Source of the DNA: JADJAH01 sp964615795
GTDB taxonomy: Bacteria; Bacteroidota; Ignavibacteria; Tepidaquicellales; Tepidaquicellaceae
Direction: 5' to 3'
Assembly (NCBI GenBank): GCA_964615795.1
Contig: CAZTQR010000016.1
Coordinates: 1-53,340 of the forward strand
DNA: 53,340 nt
The notes under the pieces are model-generated. The model was not told the DNA's origin, did not search any database, and saw only the letters and a list, made by a program, of their open reading frames with translations. Positions 8,395 through 17,700 of the stretch are shown here, in pieces. Each line of letters opens with the position of its first letter. Position 1 is the stretch's first letter. Made by a program: the position numbers and the translations under genes.

Positions 8395-8774
8395 AAGAAA
8401 GTTTTTCAAAATTACTCATTTTAGTTCTGTAAGTAAATTACATAAGGAGTTCATTCAGCATGAAGCGATAAGTTCAGATCAGACAGTTCGTTGATCCGGG
8501 CAGTGCATGGGACAAGTTCGATCCCGTAGGCCGGTGGAGTGAAACCGGATATCCGCAAATTTGTGCAGCACTGCTAAGCTGCGGCAAATGATTCAGCTGA
8601 AGGAGATTCGTATTTCTGCCTGTGCGGGTGTCAACTGATTCTTAAGAACAGCATTGCGCGTGCCAGGACTTCGTGAACATTCCGGTTCAGAGATCGAAAC
8701 ACCCGGGTACCTGTTCTTTGCATTTCAACTCTACTATGTGTTGCGTAGATTTTGACAAATTAAAAAACAAATAT
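8395..8774. other. Divergent promoter region between fabD and acs
   Basis: These 380 bases separate the minus-strand fab/mutase operon from the plus-strand acs gene and must hold both promoters. An open frame continues upstream of the acs start to 8673, but it encodes nothing like the Acs N-terminus. A 5-bp hairpin (CCGGT at 8531, ACCGG at 8544) is weak. Near 8744 TAGATTTTG is one base away from the TAnnTTTG promoter element and may serve acs. No B12, SAM or other riboswitch consensus was recognised. Confidence 0.4.
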
Positions 8775-10745
8775 ATGCCCCGGAAGAACCAATCTGAAGA
8801 AAAGCACATAACTTCATTGTCCCGCGAAAACAGATTGTTCAAACCTCCGAAGAACTTCTCTTCAAAGGCGAGGATAAGATCTTTTCAGGAATACAAAAAG
8901 CTTTATGACAAGTCCGTAAAGAACCCCGAGAAATTCTGGGCGCAGGCCGCGGAAGAGCTTGATTGGTTCAGAAAGTGGAACAAGGTGCTTCAGTGGAAGG
9001 CGCCCCACTCAAAGTGGTTTGCCGGAGGCAAGCTTAATCTGTCCCATAACTGCCTCGACAGGCATGTTGCAGGAAGCAGGAAGAACAAAGTTGCGTTGTT
9101 CTTTGAAGGCGAGCCCGGTGATACGAGATCACTTACATACAATCAGCTTTTTGTGGAGGTATGCAAGTTTGCAAACGTTCTCAAGAGGCTTGGAGTGAAG
9201 AAAGGCGACAGGGTCTGCATTTACATGCCGATGATTCCCGAAGCAGTAGTAGCAATGCTCGCCTGCGCAAGGGTAGGCGCAGTGCATTCCGTGATATTCG
9301 GAGGATTTTCATCGAACGCTCTTGTTGACAGGATCACGGATGCTGAAGCCTCAATGGTGATCACAGCTGACGGAGCATTCAGGAGAGGGCAGATCGTTCA
9401 TCTGAAGAACAACGTTGACGAAGCGCTTCCGCATTGCCCGAGCGTTAAGAATGTAATAGTGGTGAAGAGGTGCGGCTGTGATGTGAAATGGAACGACATG
9501 TTTGACAAATGGTATCATGAAGAGATGGAAGATGTTTCAGAGATCTGCGCCGCCGAAAAACTCGACTCCGAGCATCCGCTTTTCATACTTTACACAAGCG
9601 GCACAACTGGTAAACCAAAGGGAATCTATCACACAACCGGCGGCTATTCAGTTCAAACATACCTTACTTCCAAATATGTGTTCGATCTTAACGATGAAGA
9701 CATTTACTGGTGCACTGCCGACATCGGATGGGTGACCGGGCACAGCTATGTGGTTTACGGCCCGCTGCAGTGCGGTGCTACAGTGATGCTGTACGAAGGT
9801 GCGCCAAACTTCCCACACCCGGACAGATTCTGGCAGATGATAGACAGGTACAAAGTCACAATATTCTACACCGCCCCAACTGCAATCCGTGCATTCATAA
9901 AATGGGGAGACCACTGGCTGGAAAAGTATGAGCTGAATTCTCTCCGATTGCTAGGCACGGTAGGCGAGCCGATAAACCCCGAAGCATGGATGTGGTATCA
10001 CAAGAAGATAGGCAAGGGCAAGTGCCCTATAGTTGACACATGGTGGCAGACTGAAACCGGCGCCATAATGATAACGCCGCTTCCGGGAGCAACTCCGACA
10101 AAGCCCGGTTCAGGTACACTTCCGTTCTTCGGGATCGAACCCGAAGTTGTTGACAAGAAAGGAAATCCCGTGAAGAAAGGAAGCGGAGGATTGCTTGTAA
10201 TAAAGAAACCGTGGCCCGCGATGCTGAGGACGATTTACAAAGATGATGCAAGATACAGGAAGCAGTACTGGAGCGAGTTTCCGGGGATCTATTTCACGGG
10301 CGATGGTGCAAGGAAAGACAAAGACGGTTACTTCTGGGTTATGGGAAGGGTGGATGACGTTCTCAATGTGAGCGGCCACAGATTGGGCACTGCTGAGATC
10401 GAATCGGCGCTTGTGGCACATTCAAAGGTGGCGGAGGCCGCTGTGGTAGGCAAGCCTGACGAGATCAAAGGAAGCGCAGTGTGCGCATTCGTAACGCTTG
10501 AAGGAAGCCAGACGCCGAGCGATGAACTCAAGAACGAGCTGAAAGACTGGGTGGTAAAGGAGATCGGTGCTCTTGCAAGGCCGGATGACATCAGATTCAC
10601 CGATGCGTTGCCAAAGACAAGAAGCGGAAAGATAATGAGAAGGCTGCTCAGGGAGCTTGCTCACAGCGGAGAAGTGCGCGGGGATGTTACGACGCTTGAA
10701 GATTTCTCCGTTCTCGAAAAACTGAGAGCTGAAGAAGAAGAATAG
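8775..10745 (+). CDS. acs: Acetyl-CoA synthetase, AMP-forming
   Basis: Acs activates acetate with ATP and CoA to acetyl-CoA in the cytosol. The 656 residues match the normal length. Motifs in order are YTSGTTGKPKG (ATP-binding loop), DTWWQTETG, which holds the Trp that limits substrate size to acetate, YFTGDGA, GRVDDVLNVSGHR (hinge and C-terminal domain), and KTRSGKIMRR near the end with the Lys that Gcn5-type acetyltransferases modify in Acs. I chose ATG 8775, giving MPRKNQSEEKH; the open frame continues 34 codons upstream without family similarity. It is divergent from the fatty-acid operon, so acetyl-CoA supply and use are encoded side by side. Propionate may be a secondary substrate. Confidence 0.94.
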   Translation: MPRKNQSEEKHITSLSRENRLFKPPKNFSSKARIRSFQEYKKLYDKSVKNPEKFWAQAAEELDWFRKWNKVLQWKAPHSKWFAGGKLNLSHNCLDRHVAGSRKNKVALFFEGEPGDTRSLTYNQLFVEVCKFANVLKRLGVKKGDRVCIYMPMIPEAVVAMLACARVGAVHSVIFGGFSSNALVDRITDAEASMVITADGAFRRGQIVHLKNNVDEALPHCPSVKNVIVVKRCGCDVKWNDMFDKWYHEEMEDVSEICAAEKLDSEHPLFILYTSGTTGKPKGIYHTTGGYSVQTYLTSKYVFDLNDEDIYWCTADIGWVTGHSYVVYGPLQCGATVMLYEGAPNFPHPDRFWQMIDRYKVTIFYTAPTAIRAFIKWGDHWLEKYELNSLRLLGTVGEPINPEAWMWYHKKIGKGKCPIVDTWWQTETGAIMITPLPGATPTKPGSGTLPFFGIEPEVVDKKGNPVKKGSGGLLVIKKPWPAMLRTIYKDDARYRKQYWSEFPGIYFTGDGARKDKDGYFWVMGRVDDVLNVSGHRLGTAEIESALVAHSKVAEAAVVGKPDEIKGSAVCAFVTLEGSQTPSDELKNELKDWVVKEIGALARPDDIRFTDALPKTRSGKIMRRLLRELAHSGEVRGDVTTLEDFSVLEKLRAEEEE

Positions 10746-11346
10746 CACATTCAGAATTGGAATGGTGAAATTCCCGATCCTGATAAGAGTGATTATTGAA
10801 CGTGGTGAGCGCATCTGATTGACCTGTATTATTGATGATCCACATTACTGCGCTTACTTATGCGGCTGTAATTTTTACCAGCATGAACCTGCTCTTTTGC
10901 CTAATGAAACCAATGCTATATGATTTACATGGCAGAGGGTCAGGCTACAGGCTGATTGAATTGTGCAGAGTGTTTAGAGATCAGCGTCGGTTCTTTGTTG
11001 CGAAGTTTCTAAAAATGTTCATTCTAACTTTGCAAAAGTTGCAAGAATAGAATCGAATTGACTGATCTGCATCGAACAGCTCATCCGGGCGCCTCTAAAG
11101 CACGGAAGAAATTTCTTTGGAATTGCGGAAAAGTCCTGATAGATTTCAGCAGTATGAATTCCGGCGGCCCGCTCAATTCAAGGAAGATGAGATGATTCTT
11201 TGGCGGGCCTTTATCTTTTGGTTCGATACGTTGATCAATGGCAATTGCCTGATGCTCGAATTGTCTGCGAACATATTTCCGGTTGATGCAATATGAAATC
11301 AAAAAAAGTTTGAACATAATCCAATAACCCAAAATCATTCAAAACC
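10746..11346. other. 601-bp gap after acs with promoter- and terminator-like signals
   Basis: No credible gene is visible; a 72-codon frame at 10832-11050 has no recognisable features. A perfect TAnnTTTG element (TAACTTTG, 11025-11032) is preceded by TTG at 10998, a spacing slightly longer than usual. A hairpin with a T-rich tail ends at 11219. A transcript of about 180 bases could run between them. The last 127 bases lead into the secreted protein gene at 11347. Confidence 0.35.
11166..11219 (+). terminator. Rho-independent terminator-like hairpin
   Basis: GGCCCGC (11166-11172) pairs perfectly with GCGGGCC (11203-11209). An inner CAAGGAA/TTCTTTG pairing (one G-U) extends the structure, and TTTATCTTTT follows. 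It lies 420 bases past the acs stop and 128 bases before the next start, so it ends either a long acs transcript or a short RNA from the promoter-like element at 11025. Confidence 0.6.
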
Positions 11347-14300
11347 ATGAGACTAACATTTGCGATTTGTGTATTGGTTGCGCTGGCGTTCTTCCAGAGC
11401 GACTCAAATGCGCAGAATCAATACAGGTCAAGAGTCACAGGCAGCTGGAATGTACCCGGAACCTGGGAAATTTCCACCAACAACGGAAGCACATGGAACA
11501 CTTCCACTACGACTTATCCTTCAGCAGATTCAGCCGGCGCTGTTTCAGTGCGTTCAGGCCATATAGTGACAGTTCCGGTTACGCCGCTGATAAGGATAGA
11601 TCAGCTGACGGTCACCAGCGGAGGTAAGATCACAATAAGTGCGGGCGGCACATTAAGCATAGTTAACGGAACGGGTGATGATCTTTCGGTTGAAAACACA
11701 GGGCAAATTGACGGAACCGGAAATCTTTGGGCAAATGCTTCGGGGACTCTGATCTCGCTAAACACAGGGTCGTCTGTTTCAGCACCTTTTACGGCAAAGG
11801 CAAATGTAACTGTTGAGAACAGAGCATCGCCCTTTGTAGCAGAGTTGTTTGGAAATGTAACTGTTGATGCGGGAGCTGTAATGAACACAGCGGCAGGGGG
11901 ATATACAACTAAGATATACGGTAATCTCATAAACAACGGTACGATGTCAACCGGCAACTCTTCCGCTGCATACAACTTTGCCGGAAACACGGTAACTAAC
12001 AACGGAAACATAAACGGAAGTACAGTAAACTTCAGCGATACGACTGATCTGTACGGTGCGGGAAGCTGGACGGGAAATGAGATAAACTTTCTGGCAAACA
12101 GTTCAGTGAAGCTGATGAACAACATTGCTATCAACAGCACATCAGTCACAACGGCTTTGCAGGTAAACGGAAACGGATTTCTGGACTTCAACGGATTCAC
12201 GCTGACCTTAGGTGCGGCATCCTCTTCAAAAGCATTTACTGTAGTTAACGGCGGGATTGTTGCTTCTCTTGGAACCCTGAACACAGTGGGCACTGTCAGC
12301 ATCAATATCGTAACAGGCGCACTGTTCGGAGCAAAGCTAAAGGTTGTTTCGGGCATTACGACAGTGAGCAACAGCAGCAGTCCTTTCAATGCAGTTTTCA
12401 ACAACGACATCACTGTGGATGCAGGCGCAAATCTTCGTGTTCTTGCCGGCGGATATACTATAACCGGTAACGCAGCGGTCACAAACAACGGCACCATTTC
12501 AACAGGAAACTCTTCCGGTAATTTCAGGATGAACGGCCCCGCCATCATAAACACCGGCACCATCAGCGCATCAAACTTTGAGATAAGCTCTGACTGCAAC
12601 ATCACCAGTTCGGGAAGCTGGACAACTTCCGGGCTTCAGATAAACTCCGGAATAACAGCCACTCTGCTTTCAGATTTGAACTTCGGTGGTACAGGTGCTC
12701 AGGGCATTCTTCTGAAGACAAATTCGAGCCTGGACCTGAATGGAAGAAAGCTGACACTGAACGGAGCGACAGGCTCTGTTTCCTATTCGCAGGAGATCGG
12801 CTCAACAACAATGGAGACCGGGAAGATCGAATGTTTCGGAACAGTGAACATCAACATCAATACCGGCGGAATATTCAAGGCCCCGGTTTACACAAAGACG
12901 GGCATAACTCAGATCTACAACTCTGCAAGCCCGTTCACAACCACAATGGAGAACTCACTCTTCATTGATCCCGGTGCAACATTCAGGGTGCTGGCAGGCG
13001 GATACACGCTGACACTGAGAGATTCCATTGTAAATAACGGGACATTCGCAACGGGTAGTTCTTCGGGATTGGTCAGGTACTTTGGTAACTATATCATCAA
13101 CAACGGTACGATCTCCGTTGATGAGATAAGGTTTGAGTCTGATCAGGTGAGCGCCGCAGGTCAGGTGAGAAACGTGAGCGGCACAGGCGCATTCACGTCA
13201 AATGTGTGTACAATTTACGACGGCACTTATCTGCTTATGACTTCCAATCACAGTTTCAGGGTAATGACGATCAACCAGGGAGCAACGCTTGATATCGGTT
13301 CATACACTCTGAAGCTTACCGGTGGGGGAAGTCCGATATCCGTGAGCGGTGGTTTCATTAACACATCCGGAACGATCGAGTACGGAGGGACTGCGGCGCA
13401 GACAATGGTGCATAATAATATCAACTACATCAACCTCAACATAAACAACCCTGCGGGCGTGACGGTCGGACAGAACTTCACGATCTACGGCCTTCTGAAC
13501 ATAATTAACGGTGACCTAAACCTTAACGGCAGGGTGATCAACTTTGCGGCCAATGCATCGCTTTCGGAGACTCCGGGAAACACGGTTACAGGAACAACCG
13601 GATACATTACCACAACACGAAACATTAATGCGCCGAACAACCTTAATGTAGCCGGCTTCGGAGCTGTCTTTACATCCACGGAGAACTTCGGGCTCACGGA
13701 GGTCAGGCGCGGACACGGATTCTATCTTGTTTCGGGAGATACTTCGATCAGGAGATATTATGTCATAAGGCCTGACAACAACAACGGACTCAACGCTACC
13801 TGCTCCTTCAGATATGATGACTCAGAACTCAACGGAAATACTGAGTCCTCGCTGAAAATGCTGAAGTCAACTAATGTGGGAGCTTCCTTCTTTGTCGGTG
13901 GACTGAGCATAGTGGATACGGTGAACAATACAGTCACAGTGAATTCGATCAATGATTTTGCAAGGCACACGCTCGGGCCGGGCGCATCATTCTCGAGCAT
14001 CACCGTTGCGCCTGAGGGATTCTACAATACATCGGTACAGCGCCTGAATATGAAGGACACTGTGAAGATCGAGCTCAGAGGATCCTCAAATCCTTTCCCG
14101 GTCATTGACTCGGCTTACGGAATTGTTGACTCTGTTACACTGGCAGTTCAGGTTCTTTTTCAAAATGCTCCAAGCGGTTCATACTACATTGCCGTTAAGC
14201 ACAGAAACAGCATAGAGACATGGAGCGCAACTGCTCAACCGTACACTGTCGGTTCTTCACTCATTTACAATTTCACCAATGCACAGAACAAAGCGTTCGG

Positions 14301-14526
14301 AAGCAACCTTACGCTGAAAGGAACCAGGTGGCTTATATTCAGCGGTGATGTAAATCAGGACGGAGCGGTGGATGCAACCGATGTGCAGACAATTGACAAC
14401 GACGCTTCTAACTTCGTAGCAGGATATGTCACGTCAGACCTCAACGGCGACGGATTCGTTGACGGAACTGATTTCACCATAGGCGATAACAATGCGGCAA
14501 ATTTCGTTGGTAAGGTTACTCCGTAA
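11347..14526 (+). CDS. Secreted beta-solenoid repeat protein with dockerin-like C-terminus (paralogue 1)
   Basis: A 1059-residue exported protein of unknown function. Residues 1-22 are a signal peptide ending SDSNA before QNQYRSR. The body is rich in Asn, Gly, Thr and Ser with strand-turn patterns of a right-handed beta-solenoid. The motif AGGYT followed by NNGTxSTGNSS recurs at residues about 183, 367 and 550, a period of 183-184. After it come a conserved module (EVRRGH, RRYYVIRPDNN, RYDDSELNGN), a strand-rich module (YYIAVKHRNSIETWS), and a 62-residue tail with two EF-hand-like loops, DVNQDGAVDATD and DLNGDGFVDGTD, as in dockerins. There is no T9SS domain. The neighbour at 14781 is a close paralogue. 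Adhesin or surface-layer roles are possible; no catalytic motif is seen. Confidence 0.85.
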   Translation: MRLTFAICVLVALAFFQSDSNAQNQYRSRVTGSWNVPGTWEISTNNGSTWNTSTTTYPSADSAGAVSVRSGHIVTVPVTPLIRIDQLTVTSGGKITISAGGTLSIVNGTGDDLSVENTGQIDGTGNLWANASGTLISLNTGSSVSAPFTAKANVTVENRASPFVAELFGNVTVDAGAVMNTAAGGYTTKIYGNLINNGTMSTGNSSAAYNFAGNTVTNNGNINGSTVNFSDTTDLYGAGSWTGNEINFLANSSVKLMNNIAINSTSVTTALQVNGNGFLDFNGFTLTLGAASSSKAFTVVNGGIVASLGTLNTVGTVSINIVTGALFGAKLKVVSGITTVSNSSSPFNAVFNNDITVDAGANLRVLAGGYTITGNAAVTNNGTISTGNSSGNFRMNGPAIINTGTISASNFEISSDCNITSSGSWTTSGLQINSGITATLLSDLNFGGTGAQGILLKTNSSLDLNGRKLTLNGATGSVSYSQEIGSTTMETGKIECFGTVNININTGGIFKAPVYTKTGITQIYNSASPFTTTMENSLFIDPGATFRVLAGGYTLTLRDSIVNNGTFATGSSSGLVRYFGNYIINNGTISVDEIRFESDQVSAAGQVRNVSGTGAFTSNVCTIYDGTYLLMTSNHSFRVMTINQGATLDIGSYTLKLTGGGSPISVSGGFINTSGTIEYGGTAAQTMVHNNINYINLNINNPAGVTVGQNFTIYGLLNIINGDLNLNGRVINFAANASLSETPGNTVTGTTGYITTTRNINAPNNLNVAGFGAVFTSTENFGLTEVRRGHGFYLVSGDTSIRRYYVIRPDNNNGLNATCSFRYDDSELNGNTESSLKMLKSTNVGASFFVGGLSIVDTVNNTVTVNSINDFARHTLGPGASFSSITVAPEGFYNTSVQRLNMKDTVKIELRGSSNPFPVIDSAYGIVDSVTLAVQVLFQNAPSGSYYIAVKHRNSIETWSATAQPYTVGSSLIYNFTNAQNKAFGSNLTLKGTRWLIFSGDVNQDGAVDATDVQTIDNDASNFVAGYVTSDLNGDGFVDGTDFTIGDNNAANFVGKVTP
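11893..13008 (+). repeat. Three-copy ~550-bp coding repeat in paralogue 1
   Basis: The AGGYT codons start at 11893, 12445 and 12994, spacings of 552 and 549 bases. The copies are diverged at DNA level but keep register at protein level. Coordinates give the span of the anchor motifs, not the outer limits of the units, which cannot be fixed by eye. Confidence 0.75.
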
Positions 14527-14690
14527 TTTTGCATCAGCGCTTCTGCCATAAAATTTGTTATTGCATTCGTTCTTTCAGAAGACAGTCAGCCAGGTAATTT
14601 CCGCTGACCGATATGGCTTTGGGTTTAAGCCATTCGCCTTACGCTCTATCCGGATGCTGAATCATAAAAAGTTTTCGCATTCAGGAAATA

Positions 14691-14732
14691 CAACTGCATG
14701 CGGGCACAATATAGATTGCCTGCATGCAGTTG
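14691..14732. repeat. 16-bp-stem hairpin between the solenoid paralogues
   Basis: The arm CAACTGCATGCGGGCA (14691-14706) pairs with 14717-14732 over 16 bp with one G-U and a 10-base AT-rich loop. It is the strongest inverted repeat between the two genes. No T-tract follows on the plus strand, so it is not a classic terminator. An ATG at 14724 lies inside the right arm; the signal peptide places the real start at 14781. Confidence 0.7.
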
Positions 14733-14780
14733 AATGAGGCGAATCGTGTAAGTGATTTGATAAATCTAAATCCCAAAGCT

Positions 14781-17700
14781 ATGAAAACGACTCTTACTGT
14801 TCTGGGCATTATGGTTCTTTTTATGTCAGGATTTGATGCCGATGCGCAGAACATCTTCAGATCCAGGATTTCGGGAAACTGGGACATCCCTTCCACATGG
14901 GATGTTTCTACAAACAACGGATCCACCTGGAGCATCTCAGTATCCTCATACCCCACGGCGGATTCCGCCGGCTCCGTAAATATCCGGAGCCCTCACACAG
15001 TAACTGTTCCCGCAGGAATAACTATTCCTGTTGATCAGCTGACTATTGACAACGGAAGTGCAGTGTCAATTTCATCCTCCTCATTCCTTGAGATAAGACA
15101 GGGAAGCGGAGATGATATGACCATGAGCGGCGGCACGGTTTCCGGAGCAGGAACTTTGAGGCTCAACGGCAGCGGCCTCGTATTCGTAAAGAACTCGGGT
15201 TCGGTTGTAAGCTGTGCGCTAAAAGTAAGCACGGATGCGAACGTTTACTGCGCCAACTTTCCGAACATTGCAGACTTCACCGGTAATGTTACTATTGACG
15301 CGGGTGCGGTGTTTGCAACCCAGCCCGGAGGATACACTACGCAATTTCTTGCGAATGTGACAAACAACGGAACAATTGCAACAGGAAACAGCAGCGGCAA
15401 CAATGATTTCAGAGGCGCCACGCTTGTAAACAACGGCAGCATCAGTTCATACAATCTATCATTCTCAGACACGATAACCGTGAGCGGGGCAGGAACATGG
15501 TCTGCGGTCAGCATTAATGTGAACAGCGGCGCTATGTTCAGGTTGGGCTCTGATGTAATTATCGGAACAGCATCAGGTTCAACATTTACAATAGCCGGAG
15601 GCGGTACTCTTAATCCGAACAATCACATTTTCAGGATGGACGGCACAACAGGCTCAAAGACTCTTAGGATCAACGGCGGCGGTTCATCTCTGAGCTCGGG
15701 AGGCATTGAAATGCTCGGGAGTGTCACACTTGACCTTGTAACTTCAAGCATTTTCAATACAAGACTCAGGATCGTAAACGGAGTGACTTCCGGCTATTGC
15801 AGTAACTTCCCGAATGTAGCCATATTCGGAGAAAAAGTTACGATAGACCCGTCGGCAGAATTGAGGGTCCTTGCAGGTGGCTATACTCTCAGATTCATGG
15901 ATTCTGTTGATTGCGCAGGGACATTGTCAACAGGGAATTCAAGTGGAGCCAATGAATTCTTCAGCCCTATCTTTTCCAATACAGGAACCATAAGCAGTCA
16001 TAATGTTTATATCAATGATACCGTCAGGGTATCAGGCGCCGGAGCATGGAGCGCCGTAAACGTTTATGTTACGAACGGCGGTCTGATGCTTATGCAAAGC
16101 AATGTTTCAATTTCAACTTCCGTGTCGAACCTGCTGCAGATAAACTCAGGAGGTAAAATTGATATGGGTGGTTACATACTCACACTTGACGGAACAAGCG
16201 GAAGTAAGTTCTTCAGAATGAATGACGGATCGGTAACCGGTTCACTTGGAAATCTCAATACGCTCGGCAATGTAACCTTTGACCTCCTCAATACTTCTTC
16301 ATTCATTGTGAGGCTGAAGGTAGTTACCGGTACTACTACGGTTTACAGCAGTAATTTCCCGAATGTGGCAAACTTTTATGGCGAAATATTGATAGATGCT
16401 CCGGGAACGCTTAACGTGCTTGCAGGCGGATATACCATTCTGGCACATTCAAACCTTGTGAATAACGGGATTGTCTCAACAGGAAACACATCGGGAAGGG
16501 TAACGATCTCCGGACCTGAATTCACTAACAACGGAACCATAAGCGCATATAACCTGAGCCTTGACGGAAATCTGAATTCGGTTGGCAGCGGAATCATAAC
16601 ATCCGGAAATACGGAAATCACGGCCGGCTCTTCGCTGAACTTTGAGGATGACCTGAGGATTGTTGCCAGCTTTGGTATCAATTTTACTGCCAGAGCAAAT
16701 TCTACAGTAAACCTCAGCGGAAAGACCCTGAAACTTGACGGTACCGGAGGAAACTGTACTTTTCAGCAGATCAACGGATCGGAGGTAACAGATTCAGGGA
16801 TTGTGGAATCCTTCGGAAACGTAACACTTGACATCTATTCCACTGCGTACTTCAATGCTCCTTTAAGAGTAAGGACGGGTGTCACAAATATTTACAGCAC
16901 TCAGTTTCCGAATGTATCCGCTCTTACAAATACTTTGACGGTTGACACATCAGCCGTTTTCAGTGTTGTTGCCGGAGGTTATGCCATTTACACTTACAAC
17001 GACATCTTCAACAACGGCACGATCTCAACAGGCAATTCATCCGGTACGATCCGGCACTTTGGAGATTCGATCGTAAACAACGGAATCATAAACGCTTACA
17101 ATTTCTATTTCGAGTCAGTGCCGGCAACAAGATCGCAGGTCAGATACCTGACGGGGACAGGAGCATTCACATCCCCTAATCTGCAGATCCTGAACGGAAC
17201 ATATGTCCAGCTTTCATCGACGCACTCGCTGGCTTACCTGCAGATAGAGAACGGAGCCACGTTTGACATAACCTCAAGACAACTCAAGCTAACAGGCGGC
17301 GCAAGCCCGATGGCTGTTAACGGCACTATCATCACCGGAGGAAGTACGATCGAATACTCCGGAACAACTCCCCAAAGCACCGTACATTCGAATGTGAACT
17401 ATGCAAACATGACGATCAGCAATGCATCAGGCGTAACAGTCACGCAAAACTTCAGCATTCCAGGCCTTCTGAGAGTGAACCTCGGCAAGCTTGACCTGAA
17501 CGGAAAGATCATCACATTTCTTTCAGGAGCTTCTCTGCTTGAAACTTCAGGCAATGTTATCACAGGTAACAGCGGATACATAACCACTACAAGGCAGATC
17601 AATGCTCCTTCGAATTTCAATGTGGCGGGATTCGGCGTATCGCTGACTTCTTCAGCAAATCTCGGTCTGACCGAAGTAAGAAGAGGCCACGCGGCTCAGA

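Noticed and set aside
8507..8525. AAGTTCGATCCC, resembling a tRNA T-arm
   Set aside because: The T-stem does not close with a 7-base loop, and no anticodon or D-arm or acceptor stem could be laid out.
8395..8774. Possible B12 or SAM riboswitch ahead of fabD/mutase or acs
   Set aside because: No B12-box or SAM-I conserved stretch was found; only a weak 5-bp hairpin is present.
10832..11050. A 72-codon frame in the gap after acs
   Set aside because: No homology signal, no ribosome site, and it ends inside the promoter- and terminator-like region.
11601..12605. A 334-codon open frame antisense to the first solenoid gene
   Set aside because: It mirrors the repetitive Asn/Gly/Thr-rich codons of the real gene and has no domain, signal or start context of its own.
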